Of a stretch of DNA of 64,000 bases, positions 44,772 to 53,655 are shown in pieces. Every line of letters starts with the position of its first letter. Within the stretch, counting starts at the first letter, position 1. The translations under genes and the position numbers were made by a program. The stretch comes from Rhodospirillales bacterium (GTDB lineage Bacteria; Pseudomonadota; Alphaproteobacteria; Rhodospirillales; Defluviicoccaceae). The notes under the pieces are model-generated. The model was given only the letters and a program-made list of their open reading frames with translations, ran no database searches and was not told the DNA's origin. The stretch covers positions 1 to 64,000 of the forward strand of contig JADJXQ010000025.1 of NCBI GenBank assembly GCA_016710335.1, read 5' to 3'.

Positions 44772-45491
44772 TCAAAACAGCAGCCGGTACAGCAGCGGTA
44801 TCAGGATCGCGGTGGCGAGGGCGTTGAGGCCCATGGCGAGGCCGGAGAAGGCGCCGGCGACGTCGCTGACCTGGAACGCTCGGGCGGTGCCGATGCCGTG
44901 GGCGGCGACGCCGATGGCGAGGCCGGCGGCGCGCTCGTCGCGGATGCGGAGCAGGCGGAGGAGACCGGTTGCGGTCATCGCGCCGGTGATGCCGGTCAGG
45001 ATGACGACGACGGCGGTCAGGGTGGGGAGGCCGCCCAACTGCTCGGAAATGCCCATGGCGACCGGCGCGGTCACCGACTTCGGCGCCAGCGACAGGACTG
45101 TCTTTTCAGAGGCACCCAGGAGCCAAGCGATGCCGACCGCGCTCGCCGCCGCCGTCAGCGCGCCGCTGATCACCGCGACGAGGATGGCGAGCAGCGAGCG
45201 CCTGACCTGCTGCACCTGGCGATAGAGCGGAACGGCGAGGGCGACCGTGGCCGGGCCAAGCAGAAAATGGACGAACTGGGCGCCTTCGAAGTAGGTGCGG
45301 TAGTCGGTGCCGGTCAGCCACAACAAGCCGACGAGGGCGACAACGGCGATCAGCACCGGATTGACCAGCGCGTTGCTGCCGCTCAGCCGATAGAGCCACG
45401 TTCCGCCGAGATACGCCAGCACGGTCAGGGTGAGCGCCAGCAGCGGGCTCGCGGCCAGGTAGACCCAGATGGCCTGCAGATCGGTGGTCAT
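44772..45491 (-). CDS. lrgB: LrgB/CidB family membrane protein
   Basis: 239 residues, about eight hydrophobic segments. Family motifs: GPATVALAVPLYRQVQQV, LAPKSVTAPVAMGISEQLGG, VAAHGIGTARAF and MGLNALATAILIPLL. Forms a membrane complex with LrgA, implicated in murein hydrolase control or, in plants and some bacteria, glycolate/pyruvate transport. The start overlaps the lrgA stop (ATGA), so the pair is coupled. Confidence 0.93.
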   Translation of the reverse strand: MTTDLQAIWVYLAASPLLALTLTVLAYLGGTWLYRLSGSNALVNPVLIAVVALVGLLWLTGTDYRTYFEGAQFVHFLLGPATVALAVPLYRQVQQVRRSLLAILVAVISGALTAAASAVGIAWLLGASEKTVLSLAPKSVTAPVAMGISEQLGGLPTLTAVVVILTGITGAMTATGLLRLLRIRDERAAGLAIGVAAHGIGTARAFQVSDVAGAFSGLAMGLNALATAILIPLLYRLLF

Positions 45492-45889
45492 CGCCGCCCG
45501 TCTCCACTACTGGCGTCTGCGCTTCTGTCATCGCCGGCGTTGCCGCGGTCGTCGTTGCCGCGGCTGAGCAGGTGCATGACGAAGGCGGTGATGGCGATGG
45601 TCAGCACCGTGCTGGCGATCAGCGACACGGCGATCGGCACCAACTCGGCGGCGATCAGGTTCGCGTGCAGCATGACGCCGACGCCCGCCGGCACGAACAG
45701 CAGGGACAGGTGCGCGAGCAGCCCGTCCGATGCTTCGGCGAGGCCGGCAGGGATGCCGCCGCGCATCATGAGCCCGGCGAACAGCAGGACCATGCCGGCG
45801 ACCGGACCGGGAACCGGCAATCCCGACGCCACGACCAGCACTTCGCCGGCCAACTGACAGACCAGCAGCAAGGCGAAGAAGCCAAGCAT
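45488..45889 (-). CDS. lrgA: LrgA/CidA family holin-like protein
   Basis: 133 residues with four membrane helices: MLGFFALLLVCQLAGEVLV, LPVPGPVAGMVLLFAGLM, LLFVPAGVGVMLHANLI and TVLTIAITAFVMHLLSRG, a close match to CidA/LrgA. The last 25 residues are a polar tail rich in Asp, Arg and Gly. First gene of the pair with lrgB. About 205 bases separate it from the divergent dehydrogenase operon. Confidence 0.93.
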   Translation of the reverse strand: MLGFFALLLVCQLAGEVLVVASGLPVPGPVAGMVLLFAGLMMRGGIPAGLAEASDGLLAHLSLLFVPAGVGVMLHANLIAAELVPIAVSLIASTVLTIAITAFVMHLLSRGNDDRGNAGDDRSADASSGDGRR

Positions 45890-46094
45890 CGGCCTCGTGC
45901 TCCCTTCCGTCAGGTTGCCGTGGGGCCCGTCTTACCAGAGGACACCGGGCTTGGCCAACCGCGGGCGCTTCCGGTCGCGGCGGCGCTTGCACCTGAGGGC
46001 GCAGGGCGTATCATGCAGTCCCCCGGCAGGGAATGGACTTCCCAGCAGAAGCGCTTGGGATCTGGAGCGCGTGAGGACCAGCGGCGGAACCGGC

Positions 46095-47063
46095 ATGAGC
46101 AGGAGCATCGTCTTTCTCGACCGCGACACGCTGGCGCCGTCTGTCAACCTGCGGCGGCCGGCGTTCGACCATCGCTGGACGGAGCACGGCCGCACGCCGG
46201 CGGAAGCGGTGGCAGAGCGCTCGGCCGATGCCGACATCGTCATCAGCAACAAGGTGCCACTGCGCGCCGACGCACTGACACAACTCCCGAACCTGAAGAT
46301 GATCGCCGCAGCCGCCACCGGCACCGACATGATCGATCTGGACGCGTGCCGCGAACGCGGCATTGTCGTCTCCAACATCCGCGGCTACGCCGTCCGCACC
46401 GTTCCCGAGCACACGTTCGCGCTGATCCTGGCGCTCCGCCGCAACATCCTCGCCTACCACGAGTCCGTACGGCGCGGCCGCTGGCAGGAGGCGAAGCAGT
46501 TCTGCTTCTTCGACCATCCCATCGCCGACCTTCACGGCAGCCGCATCGGCATCATCGGCGAGGGCGCCAACGGCCAAGGCGTGGCGGCATTGGCCAGAGC
46601 GTTCGGGATGACGGTCATGTTTGCGGCCCACAAGGGCGTCAGCGGCCTCGGGCCGTTGTACACGCCGTGGGACGACGTGCTGGCGACGGCCGACGTCATC
46701 ACCCTGCACTGTCCGCTGACCCCGGCGACCCGCGGGATGATCGCCATGGCGGAGTTCCGCGCCATGTGCCGCCGGCCGATCGTCGTCAACACCGCCCGCG
46801 GCGGCCTCATTGACGAGGCCGACATGGCGACGGCCTTGCGAGAGGGCCTGATCGCCGGCGCCGCCGTCGACACCACCCAGCCGGAGCCGCCGCCTTCCGA
46901 CAGCCCGCTGATGCAGCTTCTCGACCATCCCCGGTTCATCCTCACCCCCCACGTCGCCTGGGCCAGCCGCGAGGCCATGCAGACTCTCGCCGACCAACTC
47001 ATCGACAACATCGAAGCGTTCGCCGCCGGTCGGCCACAGAACGTCGTCGTCGGCGGGCGCTGA
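46095..47063 (+). CDS. D-2-hydroxyacid dehydrogenase, hydroxypyruvate reductase type
   Basis: 322 residues from the ATG at 46095 (the frame is open upstream but homology begins at SIVFLDRDTL). NAD(P)-binding GEGANG at 155-160; catalytic Arg235 (NTARGG), Glu264 (TTQPEPP) and His286 (LTPHVAW). The strings TVPEHTFALILALRRN and QFCFFDHPIADLHGS are characteristic of glycerate dehydrogenase / hydroxypyruvate reductases. It would reduce hydroxypyruvate to D-glycerate or the reverse. First of three tightly packed genes; the next starts six bases later. Confidence 0.85.
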   Translation: MSRSIVFLDRDTLAPSVNLRRPAFDHRWTEHGRTPAEAVAERSADADIVISNKVPLRADALTQLPNLKMIAAAATGTDMIDLDACRERGIVVSNIRGYAVRTVPEHTFALILALRRNILAYHESVRRGRWQEAKQFCFFDHPIADLHGSRIGIIGEGANGQGVAALARAFGMTVMFAAHKGVSGLGPLYTPWDDVLATADVITLHCPLTPATRGMIAMAEFRAMCRRPIVVNTARGGLIDEADMATALREGLIAGAAVDTTQPEPPPSDSPLMQLLDHPRFILTPHVAWASREAMQTLADQLIDNIEAFAAGRPQNVVVGGR

Positions 47064-47069
47064 TCCGTC

Positions 47070-48083
47070 GTGGCTGACGGATCCACCGACGACATCCTGG
47101 AAGCGCTACGGCGGCTGGGCGTGATCGGAGCCAGCGAGAGGCCCGTCTGCACCGCGCTCGCCGGCGGCGTGTCGTCCGACATCTGGCGCGTCGACAGGGC
47201 CGACGGGCCGGTGTGCGTCAAGCGCGCGCTGCCCCGCCTCAAGGTCGCAGCCGACTGGCAGGCGCCGGTGGAGCGCAACGCCTTCGAGGTGCGGTGGTTC
47301 GAGACGGTGGCGGCAATCGAGCCGGCAGCAGTGCCCCGAATCGTCGCCCATGATCCCGGCGCCGGCCTGTTCGTCATGGACTACCTGGATGCGGACCTCT
47401 ATCCGGTGTGGAAGGAGGAACTGCACGTCGGCCGCGTCGATCTTGTCACCGCCGCCATCGTCGGCGGGCGGCTCGCGCGCATCCATGCCGGCACCGCCGA
47501 CCGGCCGGCGTTGGCGCGGCGGTTCGAGTCCGACGCCCTGTTCCATGCTCTCCGGCTCGAGCCTTACCTGGAAGCCGCCGCCCGCGCGCATCCGGACCGG
47601 GCCGAGGCGTTGACGGCGCTGGTGCAGGTCACGGCGGCGACCCGGCGCGTGCTGGTGCATGGTGACGTAAGCCCCAAGAACATCCTGATCGGCCCGGCCG
47701 GACCGGTGTTCCTCGACGCCGAATGCGCGTGGTACGGCGATCCGGCGTTCGATCTCGCCTTCTGCCTCAACCACCTGCTGCTGAAGTGCCTGTGGACGCC
47801 GCGGGTCCGCGAACGCTATCTGCAGGCGTTTCACGCCATTGCCGACAGCTACCTCCGCGGCGTCACCTGGGAGCCGGCAGCGGCGGTGGAGGCGCGCGCC
47901 GCGCACCTGCTACCGGGACTGATGCTGGCGAGGGTCGACGGCAAGTCGCCGGTGGAATACATCGAAGCCGAGGCGGATCGGGAGCGGGTACGGCGGACGG
48001 CGCGGCGGCTTCTGGCGATGCCGGTTGAGACGCTGGCGGAGGTGGCTTCGATCTGGGCGGACGAGCTGGCGAGACGAGCATGA
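47070..48083 (+). CDS. Aminoglycoside-phosphotransferase-like kinase (APH fold)
   Basis: 337 residues, GTG start. APH/choline-kinase fold: nucleotide Lys51 (CVKRAL), catalytic Brenner motif HGD at 197-199 with Asn204 (VLVHGDVSPKNILIG), and the metal-binding Asp216 (FLDAECAWYGDPAFDLAFC). The N-lobe CTALAGGVSSDIWRV fits. These kinases phosphorylate small molecules; the substrate is not evident. Its place between a hydroxypyruvate-reductase-like enzyme and an enolase homologue suggests a hydroxyacid such as glycerate. ATGA overlap with the enolase-like gene. Confidence 0.85.
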   Translation: MADGSTDDILEALRRLGVIGASERPVCTALAGGVSSDIWRVDRADGPVCVKRALPRLKVAADWQAPVERNAFEVRWFETVAAIEPAAVPRIVAHDPGAGLFVMDYLDADLYPVWKEELHVGRVDLVTAAIVGGRLARIHAGTADRPALARRFESDALFHALRLEPYLEAAARAHPDRAEALTALVQVTAATRRVLVHGDVSPKNILIGPAGPVFLDAECAWYGDPAFDLAFCLNHLLLKCLWTPRVRERYLQAFHAIADSYLRGVTWEPAAAVEARAAHLLPGLMLARVDGKSPVEYIEAEADRERVRRTARRLLAMPVETLAEVASIWADELARRA

Positions 48084-49378
48084 GTGCCACCGCCATCGCC
48101 GAGGTGCGCGGCTGGCGGGTTTGGGACTCCCGTGGGCGGCCGACCGTGGAGGCGGAGGTGCTCCTTGCCGGCGGCGCCAGCGGCCGCGCCATCGCGCCGG
48201 CCGGCGCATCCTGCGGCAGCGGCGAAGCGGTTGATCTGCGCGATGGCGGGCCGCCGTTCGGCGGCTACGACGTGCGCGACGCTTTGTCCCGCATCAGCAC
48301 CACCATCGCGCCCGCGCTGAGTGGCGCCGACGCGGCCGACCAGGCGGCGATCGACCGCGCCTTGATCGACCTCGATGGTACGCCGGACAAGTCTCGCCTC
48401 GGCGGCAACGCCATGATCGCCGTCTCCATGGCGGCCGCCCATGCTGCTGCGGCGGCCGCCGGATTGCCGTTGTGGCGGTGGCTTGGCGGCGAGGCGCCGC
48501 CGCGGCTGCCGCTACCAGAGATCCAGATCTTCGGCGGCGGCGCCCACGCCGGCCGCCGGGTCGACGTGCAGGATTTCATGGTCATCGCGGTGGGCGCGGA
48601 GAGCTATGCCCAGGCCCTCGACTGGTCGTCGGAGGTGTATCGGTGCGCCGGGGCGCTTATGGCCGCCGACGGCCGGCTCTACGGCGTGGCGGACGAGGGC
48701 GGCTGGTGGCCGGCATTCGACGCCAACGAGGACGCGTTCGCGCTGATCGTGCGCGCCATCGAGTGGGCCGGGTTGATCCCCGGCGAGGACGTGGCCATCG
48801 CCATCGACGTCGCCGCTTCCGAGTTCGGCCGCGGCGGCCGCTACCGCCTCGCTCTCGACGAATCCGACCTCGACAGCGACGGGATGTGCGAGCTGTTGCT
48901 GGACTGGATCGCGCGCTACCCGATCGTTTCGGTCGAGGACGCTTTGGCCGAGGACGACGACGCCGGCATGACGGCCTTCACCCAAGCCGCGGGCAGTCGG
49001 GTGCAGGTCGTCGGCGACGACTACACGGCAACCGATGCGGCGCGCATCCAGGCAGCCGCGAAGCGCGGCGCCTGCAACACGGCCCTGATCAAGCCCAACC
49101 AGGCGGGGACCCTGACCGAGACGCTTGCGGCATTGCTTGCGGCCCGGCAGGCCGGTTGGGGCGCCATCGTCTCCGCCCGCTCCGGCGAAAGCGAGGACGT
49201 TACCATCGTTCACCTCGCCGTCGGCTGGGGCGTCGAGCAACTCAAGGTCGGCTCTTTCGCCCGCTCCGAGCGGCTCGCCAAGTGGAACGAGGGCCTCCGC
49301 ATCGCCCGCGCATGCGGTGCAGACGGATCATTGCCGCCGCGGACCGACTTCGCCTGGAGCCGCTCGACGGGAGCCTGA
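48080..49378 (+). CDS. Divergent enolase-like protein (enolase superfamily paralogue)
   Basis: 432 residues aligning end to end with enolase: WDSRGRPTVEAEV, IDLDGTPDKSRLGGNAMIAVS, His156, Glu206 (VADEGGWW), Asp243 (AIDVAASEF), Glu286 (SVEDALAEDD), Asp313 (VVGDDYTATD), Lys338 (LIKPNQAG) and Lys389 (LKVGSFARSE). Three conserved positions differ: the SHRSGE histidine is Ala367 (SARSGES), the E. coli Glu168 equivalent is Asp165 (VQDFM), and the PSGAST loop is PAGASC. It is therefore unlikely to be the housekeeping eno, and may act on an analogue of 2-phosphoglycerate or be a weak enolase. Last gene of the dehydrogenase-kinase operon. Confidence 0.85.
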   Translation: MSATAIAEVRGWRVWDSRGRPTVEAEVLLAGGASGRAIAPAGASCGSGEAVDLRDGGPPFGGYDVRDALSRISTTIAPALSGADAADQAAIDRALIDLDGTPDKSRLGGNAMIAVSMAAAHAAAAAAGLPLWRWLGGEAPPRLPLPEIQIFGGGAHAGRRVDVQDFMVIAVGAESYAQALDWSSEVYRCAGALMAADGRLYGVADEGGWWPAFDANEDAFALIVRAIEWAGLIPGEDVAIAIDVAASEFGRGGRYRLALDESDLDSDGMCELLLDWIARYPIVSVEDALAEDDDAGMTAFTQAAGSRVQVVGDDYTATDAARIQAAAKRGACNTALIKPNQAGTLTETLAALLAARQAGWGAIVSARSGESEDVTIVHLAVGWGVEQLKVGSFARSERLAKWNEGLRIARACGADGSLPPRTDFAWSRSTGA

Positions 49379-49392
49379 TGAGCGACCGCGCC

Positions 49393-50730
49393 TCAATCGA
49401 CCAGTCGTTCGAGCGCGCGTGCGATCGCAAGCAGGCGGCGGTCGTCGTTGCGCCGCCCGATGATCATCAGGCCTACGGGCAAGCCGCCGCTGGCGCAGGG
49501 TATGGAGACGGCCGGCCGATCGATGAAGTTCCAGACGGACGTGTTGCGCAACACCATGTTGTTGATGTGAGCGTAGGCCACATCGTCCACGAGGTCGTCG
49601 AAGCGCGGCGGGACGATGGCGACGGTCGGCGTCAGCAGAGCGTCAAACCGGTCGGTCGCAGCCTCGACCTCCGCGCTCAGGGCGGCGCGAGCGTGGAGCA
49701 GGTCGATGTAGTCCGCCGCGGACTGTTCGGCGCCGCGCTCGATCCTTACTCTCACTCGAGGGTCGTACCTCTCGCCGTGGCGAGACAAGAGGTCGCGATG
49801 CCAGGCATAAGCCTCGGCCGCCGTCAAACCGCCCTTGCCGTTCAGGTCCGGAATGCGGTCGACCTGAGGAAGCGGGAGGTCGTGAACGTACGCATGGCCG
49901 CGCTCGACCCGCCGAACGGCGTCTTCGAATGCTGCGGCGACGGTCCGGTCGAGCCCCTCCAACACGTAGCTTTTCGGCAGACCGAGACGCAGACCCGGAA
50001 GCTCGGCCGGCTCTGTGGCGACGAACGCCGCGCCGGTGAGCACGCCGTCCAGGATGGCGCAGCAGGCGACGCTCCGCCCGATGGGACCAACGCTGTCAAG
50101 CGACGATGAGAGTGGCAGCACCCCGCGCCGACACACCCGCTTCTGGCTCGGCTTGAAGCCGACGAGCCGGCAGAAGGCGGCCGGAATGCGCACCGAACCG
50201 CCGGTATCGCTGCCGATGGCCGCCGCCGCCATGCCGTCGGTCACCGACACGGCGCCCCCGGAGGAGGAGCCGCCGGGAACCCGCGCCCGATCGACCGGAT
50301 TGCCGGGGCAGCCGTGGTGCGGATTGAGGCCCAGCCCCGAGTAGGCGAACTCGGTCATGTTGGTGCGGCCGACAACGACGGCGCCGGCGGCGCGCAGCCT
50401 CGCCACGACGGGCGCGTCCCGTTCGGCTGGCGGAGCATCCTCGAGTACGACGGAGCCGGCCGTCGTGACTTGGCCTTTGATGTCGAACAGGTCCTTGATC
50501 GATACCGGCACACCGGCGAGCGGAGACGGGACGACGCCGTGGCTTCGCAGCAGATCGCTGGCGCGCGCCTGGGCCAGCGCCGCCTCGCGGTCCACTCGCG
50601 TGAAGGCGCGCCGGCCCTCTCCGTCCGGGTCCTCGATGCGAGCCAGCGCCGCTTCGGTCAAGGCAAGGCTGGTGGTCCGGCCGGAGTCGAGGTCGGCGGC
50701 AATGGAGAGGATGGTCGCGCTCCGGGACAC
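49393..50730 (-). CDS. Amidase signature family protein
   Basis: 445 residues. The Ser-cisSer-Lys triad is complete: Lys79 (GVPVSIKDLFD), the cis-serine near 156 (VPGGSSSGGAV) and the nucleophile Ser179 (IGSDTGGSVRIPA). No GatA-specific context (gatB, gatC) is present, so a catabolic amidase is more likely. It is the last gene of a minus-strand run pxpA - barrel protein - dctP - dctQ - dctM - amidase, 22 bases after dctM, suggesting it hydrolyses an imported amide or lactam product. Confidence 0.9.
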   Translation of the reverse strand: MSRSATILSIAADLDSGRTTSLALTEAALARIEDPDGEGRRAFTRVDREAALAQARASDLLRSHGVVPSPLAGVPVSIKDLFDIKGQVTTAGSVVLEDAPPAERDAPVVARLRAAGAVVVGRTNMTEFAYSGLGLNPHHGCPGNPVDRARVPGGSSSGGAVSVTDGMAAAAIGSDTGGSVRIPAAFCRLVGFKPSQKRVCRRGVLPLSSSLDSVGPIGRSVACCAILDGVLTGAAFVATEPAELPGLRLGLPKSYVLEGLDRTVAAAFEDAVRRVERGHAYVHDLPLPQVDRIPDLNGKGGLTAAEAYAWHRDLLSRHGERYDPRVRVRIERGAEQSAADYIDLLHARAALSAEVEAATDRFDALLTPTVAIVPPRFDDLVDDVAYAHINNMVLRNTSVWNFIDRPAVSIPCASGGLPVGLMIIGRRNDDRRLLAIARALERLVD

Positions 50731-50752
50731 GGAGGGGGTCCCGAGCCGCGTT

Positions 50753-52057
50753 TCAGCCGGCCATCATGCGGCTCGGCAGCCACGTCGCGATGGCCGGGAA
50801 GGCGACGAGGATGACGACGGCCACGAGCATGACCGCAAAGAACGGCAACGCCGCGCGACCGATGTAGAGGATGTTTCGCCCGGTCAGCGACTGTATGACG
50901 AATAGGTTGAAGCCAACCGGCGGCGTGATCTGGGAAATCTCCACGACCAGAACGATGTAGATGCCGAACCACACCAGGTCGATGCCGGCCGTCTGGACCA
51001 TCGGGATGATGATCGCCGTGGTCAGGACCACGATCGAAATGCCGTCCAGAAAACACCCCAGCACCACGAAGAACACGGTCAGCGCGGCGAGCAGGGCATA
51101 GGGAGACAACCCCATCTCGTTGATCCAGGTCGCCAGCGCTCGCGGGATGCCGGTGTAGCCCATCACCGTCGTCAGGAAGGCGGCGGAGCCAAGGATGAAC
51201 GCGATCATGCACGAAGTCCGGGTGGCCCCGTAGAGGCTTTCCTTGAAGGTTGTCCAGGTCATGCCGCCGGTGAGGGTGGCGATGAGCAGCGCCCCGACAA
51301 CGCCGAGGGTGGCGGCTTCGGTCGCGGTGGCGACGCCCACGTAGATCGAGCCGATCACGGCCGCGATCAGCAGCACCACCGGCAGGAGCAGGCGAAGCCG
51401 GTGCAGACGTTCCCTCCATGACAGGGTCTCGGCCTCTTTCGGCAGGCGACCGGGATGGAGCAGGGCCCACGCCATAATTAAGCCCATGAGCAGCAGCACC
51501 AGAACCAACCCGGGAATGACGCCAGCCAGGAAGAGTCGGGCGATGGAAACATTGGCCGAGACCCCATAGACGATCAGGATGATCGACGGCGGGATCAGCA
51601 GCCCCAAGGTTCCCGAGGCGGCGATCGATCCGAGGGTCATGCGCTCGTCGTAGCCCCGTTGGAGAAGCTCCGGGATCGCCATTTTACCGACGGTCGCGGC
51701 AGTCGCCGCCGATGAGCCGCTGACGGCAGCGAAGATCGCGCAACCCAGTACGTTGACATGCAGCAACCGCCCCGGCAGCCGCCCCATCCAAGGGGCAAGT
51801 CCCTTGAACAGGTCCTCTGAGAGGCGGGAGCGGAACAGGATCTCCCCCATCCAGATGAACAGCGGCAAAGCCGTCAGTGTCCAACTGCTCAGTGCGCTCC
51901 AGATGGTGCTCGGCATGACCAGGGTGACCGGGGCGTTGGTGAACAACACCATGCCGACGACGCTGATGGTCAACAGCGAGACCGCGACCCAGATGCTGGT
52001 CCCGAGGAGGAATAGGAGGGCCAGCGCCAACAGCGGGCTAAAGGCGAGGGGGTCCAT
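50753..52057 (-). CDS. dctM: TRAP transporter large permease (DctM)
   Basis: 434 residues, about 12 membrane helices. Typical DctM strings: GLAPWMGRLPGRLLHVNVLGC, AVSGSSAATAATVGKMAIPEL, GSIAASGTLGLLIPPSIILIVYG and TPPVGFNLFVIQSLTG. Transports solute with ion symport, together with DctQ five bases upstream and DctP. Confidence 0.95.
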   Translation of the reverse strand: MDPLAFSPLLALALLFLLGTSIWVAVSLLTISVVGMVLFTNAPVTLVMPSTIWSALSSWTLTALPLFIWMGEILFRSRLSEDLFKGLAPWMGRLPGRLLHVNVLGCAIFAAVSGSSAATAATVGKMAIPELLQRGYDERMTLGSIAASGTLGLLIPPSIILIVYGVSANVSIARLFLAGVIPGLVLVLLLMGLIMAWALLHPGRLPKEAETLSWRERLHRLRLLLPVVLLIAAVIGSIYVGVATATEAATLGVVGALLIATLTGGMTWTTFKESLYGATRTSCMIAFILGSAAFLTTVMGYTGIPRALATWINEMGLSPYALLAALTVFFVVLGCFLDGISIVVLTTAIIIPMVQTAGIDLVWFGIYIVLVVEISQITPPVGFNLFVIQSLTGRNILYIGRAALPFFAVMLVAVVILVAFPAIATWLPSRMMAG

Positions 52058-52062
52058 GGCGC

Positions 52063-52590
52063 CTATTCACCCATGACCTCGTCAGCGGTTCCTTCGGCAT
52101 CCTCATGGCGGCGATAGACCGGCTCACGGCCGCTCAGCACCAGAACCAACTGTTCGACGATCGCAACTTCAAGCAGGATGACGCCGAGCGCCATTGCGGT
52201 CTGAGGGATCCACAGCGGAACAGCCAACAGCCCCGTCGACAGGTCGCCGAAGTCGTACGAGTCCCAAACCATCAACGCTGCCGAGTAGGCGAGCAAACCT
52301 ACGAAACCGGCCGCGATCAGCAGACACCAGATCTCCACGGCGGTGCGATAGCGGGGCTGCAGCTTCTGAACGAACAGACTGACCCGGATGTGGCTGCCCA
52401 TGCGCAGTGTCCAGGCCAGCGCGAAAAAGGTGGAAGCCGCCATGGCGAAGCCGGCGAACTCCGCCCCTGATGGCACCAGGAACCCGAGCAGCCGACCAAG
52501 GATCTGGGCAAGCGTGAGCAGCCCCACGGCCGCAAGGAATATGGCGGCGAGGATCCCCCCGCCATGAAAGAGCCAGTCGAGGGCGCGCAT
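52063..52590 (-). CDS. dctQ: TRAP transporter small permease (DctQ)
   Basis: 175 residues with four membrane helices (LAAIFLAAVGLLTLAQILGR first) and the DctQ pattern GAEFAGFAMAASTFFALAWTLRMGSHIRV. A short polar C-terminal tail. Lies between dctP (15-base gap) and dctM (5-base gap). Confidence 0.93.
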   Translation of the reverse strand: MRALDWLFHGGGILAAIFLAAVGLLTLAQILGRLLGFLVPSGAEFAGFAMAASTFFALAWTLRMGSHIRVSLFVQKLQPRYRTAVEIWCLLIAAGFVGLLAYSAALMVWDSYDFGDLSTGLLAVPLWIPQTAMALGVILLEVAIVEQLVLVLSGREPVYRRHEDAEGTADEVMGE

Positions 52591-52605
52591 GAGCGGTCGA
52601 CGGCG

Positions 52606-53586
52606 TCAGTTGCTGCTGCGGTAGCGCTCGATCACCTTGCTTCCAGCGTCGCCGGCGCTCGACTTCCACTCCTCGAGCATCTGGTCGCCCACCTTCTGCA
52701 ACTCACCTTGCAGCTGTTCCCCCGGCTTCTCGACCTGCATGCCATGTTCGGCCAAAGTCGCGATCAATCCCTCAATGACCTCCGGAGCCCGTTTCCACGC
52801 CCGTTCCTCGGCCGCTTTCGCAGCCTTCAGCACGGCCTTCTGGCCCTTCTCGTCCAGGTTCTGGAACGTGCGTTCGTTGACGACGACAATGTTCCAGGGA
52901 ATGAACGCCCGGACATCGTAGAAATAGCTGACGAAGTCCCACGCCTGAGAGTCGACGCCCGTCGCCGGAGATGTAAGCATCGCCTCGATGACCCCGGTGG
53001 AGAAGGCCTGCGGCACTTCGGCCTGCTGAATGGTCACCGGCCGGGCGCCCATCAGTTCGGCCATGCGCGCCGAATTGGGATTGTAGGCCCGAAAGCTGAC
53101 GCCCTGCAGGTCACTCAGCGACTTGAGGGGCTGATCGACGTAGATGCCCTGCGGCGGCCACGGCTGGATGAACAGTAAGCGCAGGCGCTTCGGTTTCAGC
53201 GCTTCCTCAAGGGCCGGGCGGGCCGCTTCCGCCAGTTTGCGATTGGAGTCGTAATCGGTGGCCAGGAACGGGACATTGTCGATGCCGAAGATAGGGTTTT
53301 CGTTGCTCTGCATCGACACGAAGTATTCCCCGATGGGGACTTGGCCCGTCTGCACCGCGCGCGGCACGTCCGGCTGTCGAACCAAGGAGTCCTCCGGGTG
53401 GAGAACGATCTCGATGTCGCCACCGGACTCCTTTTCCACGTCGTCGACGAATTCCTGAATGTTCACGGTCATGTAGTTCCGCTCGTTGGAGCGGACCGGC
53501 ATGTCCCATTTTTCAGCAAGCGATGGCGTTGAGAAGCCGACCGCGGCGACGAGGGCCGCGAAAAAGCCCAATTTCGCAATCTTCAT
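52606..53586 (-). CDS. dctP: TRAP transporter substrate-binding protein (DctP)
   Basis: 326 residues. Signal peptide to about residue 24 (FFAALVAAVGFSTPSLA), then the DctP fold: VDDVEKESGGDIEIVLHPED, DLQGVSFRAYNPNSARMAELMGARPVTI and the conserved basic substrate-carboxylate region. Delivers an organic acid to DctQM. Neighbouring PxpA, PxpBC and amidase genes point to 5-oxoproline or a related compound. Confidence 0.95.
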   Translation of the reverse strand: MKIAKLGFFAALVAAVGFSTPSLAEKWDMPVRSNERNYMTVNIQEFVDDVEKESGGDIEIVLHPEDSLVRQPDVPRAVQTGQVPIGEYFVSMQSNENPIFGIDNVPFLATDYDSNRKLAEAARPALEEALKPKRLRLLFIQPWPPQGIYVDQPLKSLSDLQGVSFRAYNPNSARMAELMGARPVTIQQAEVPQAFSTGVIEAMLTSPATGVDSQAWDFVSYFYDVRAFIPWNIVVVNERTFQNLDEKGQKAVLKAAKAAEERAWKRAPEVIEGLIATLAEHGMQVEKPGEQLQGELQKVGDQMLEEWKSSAGDAGSKVIERYRSSN

Positions 53587-53655
53587 GACATTTCCTCCGC
53601 AATTTGCTCTATCGGAGACGCGGTCGGCTGTGATCGGCTGCCGCCCCGCGAAGGG

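Noticed and set aside
48080..49378. Assignment as the housekeeping enolase eno
   Set aside because: The conserved SHRSGE histidine and other active-site positions differ, and the operon context is not that of eno.
49393..50730. Assignment as GatA of the tRNA amidotransferase
   Set aside because: No gatC or gatB beside it, and it lies in a TRAP/5-oxoprolinase locus; a catabolic amidase fits better.
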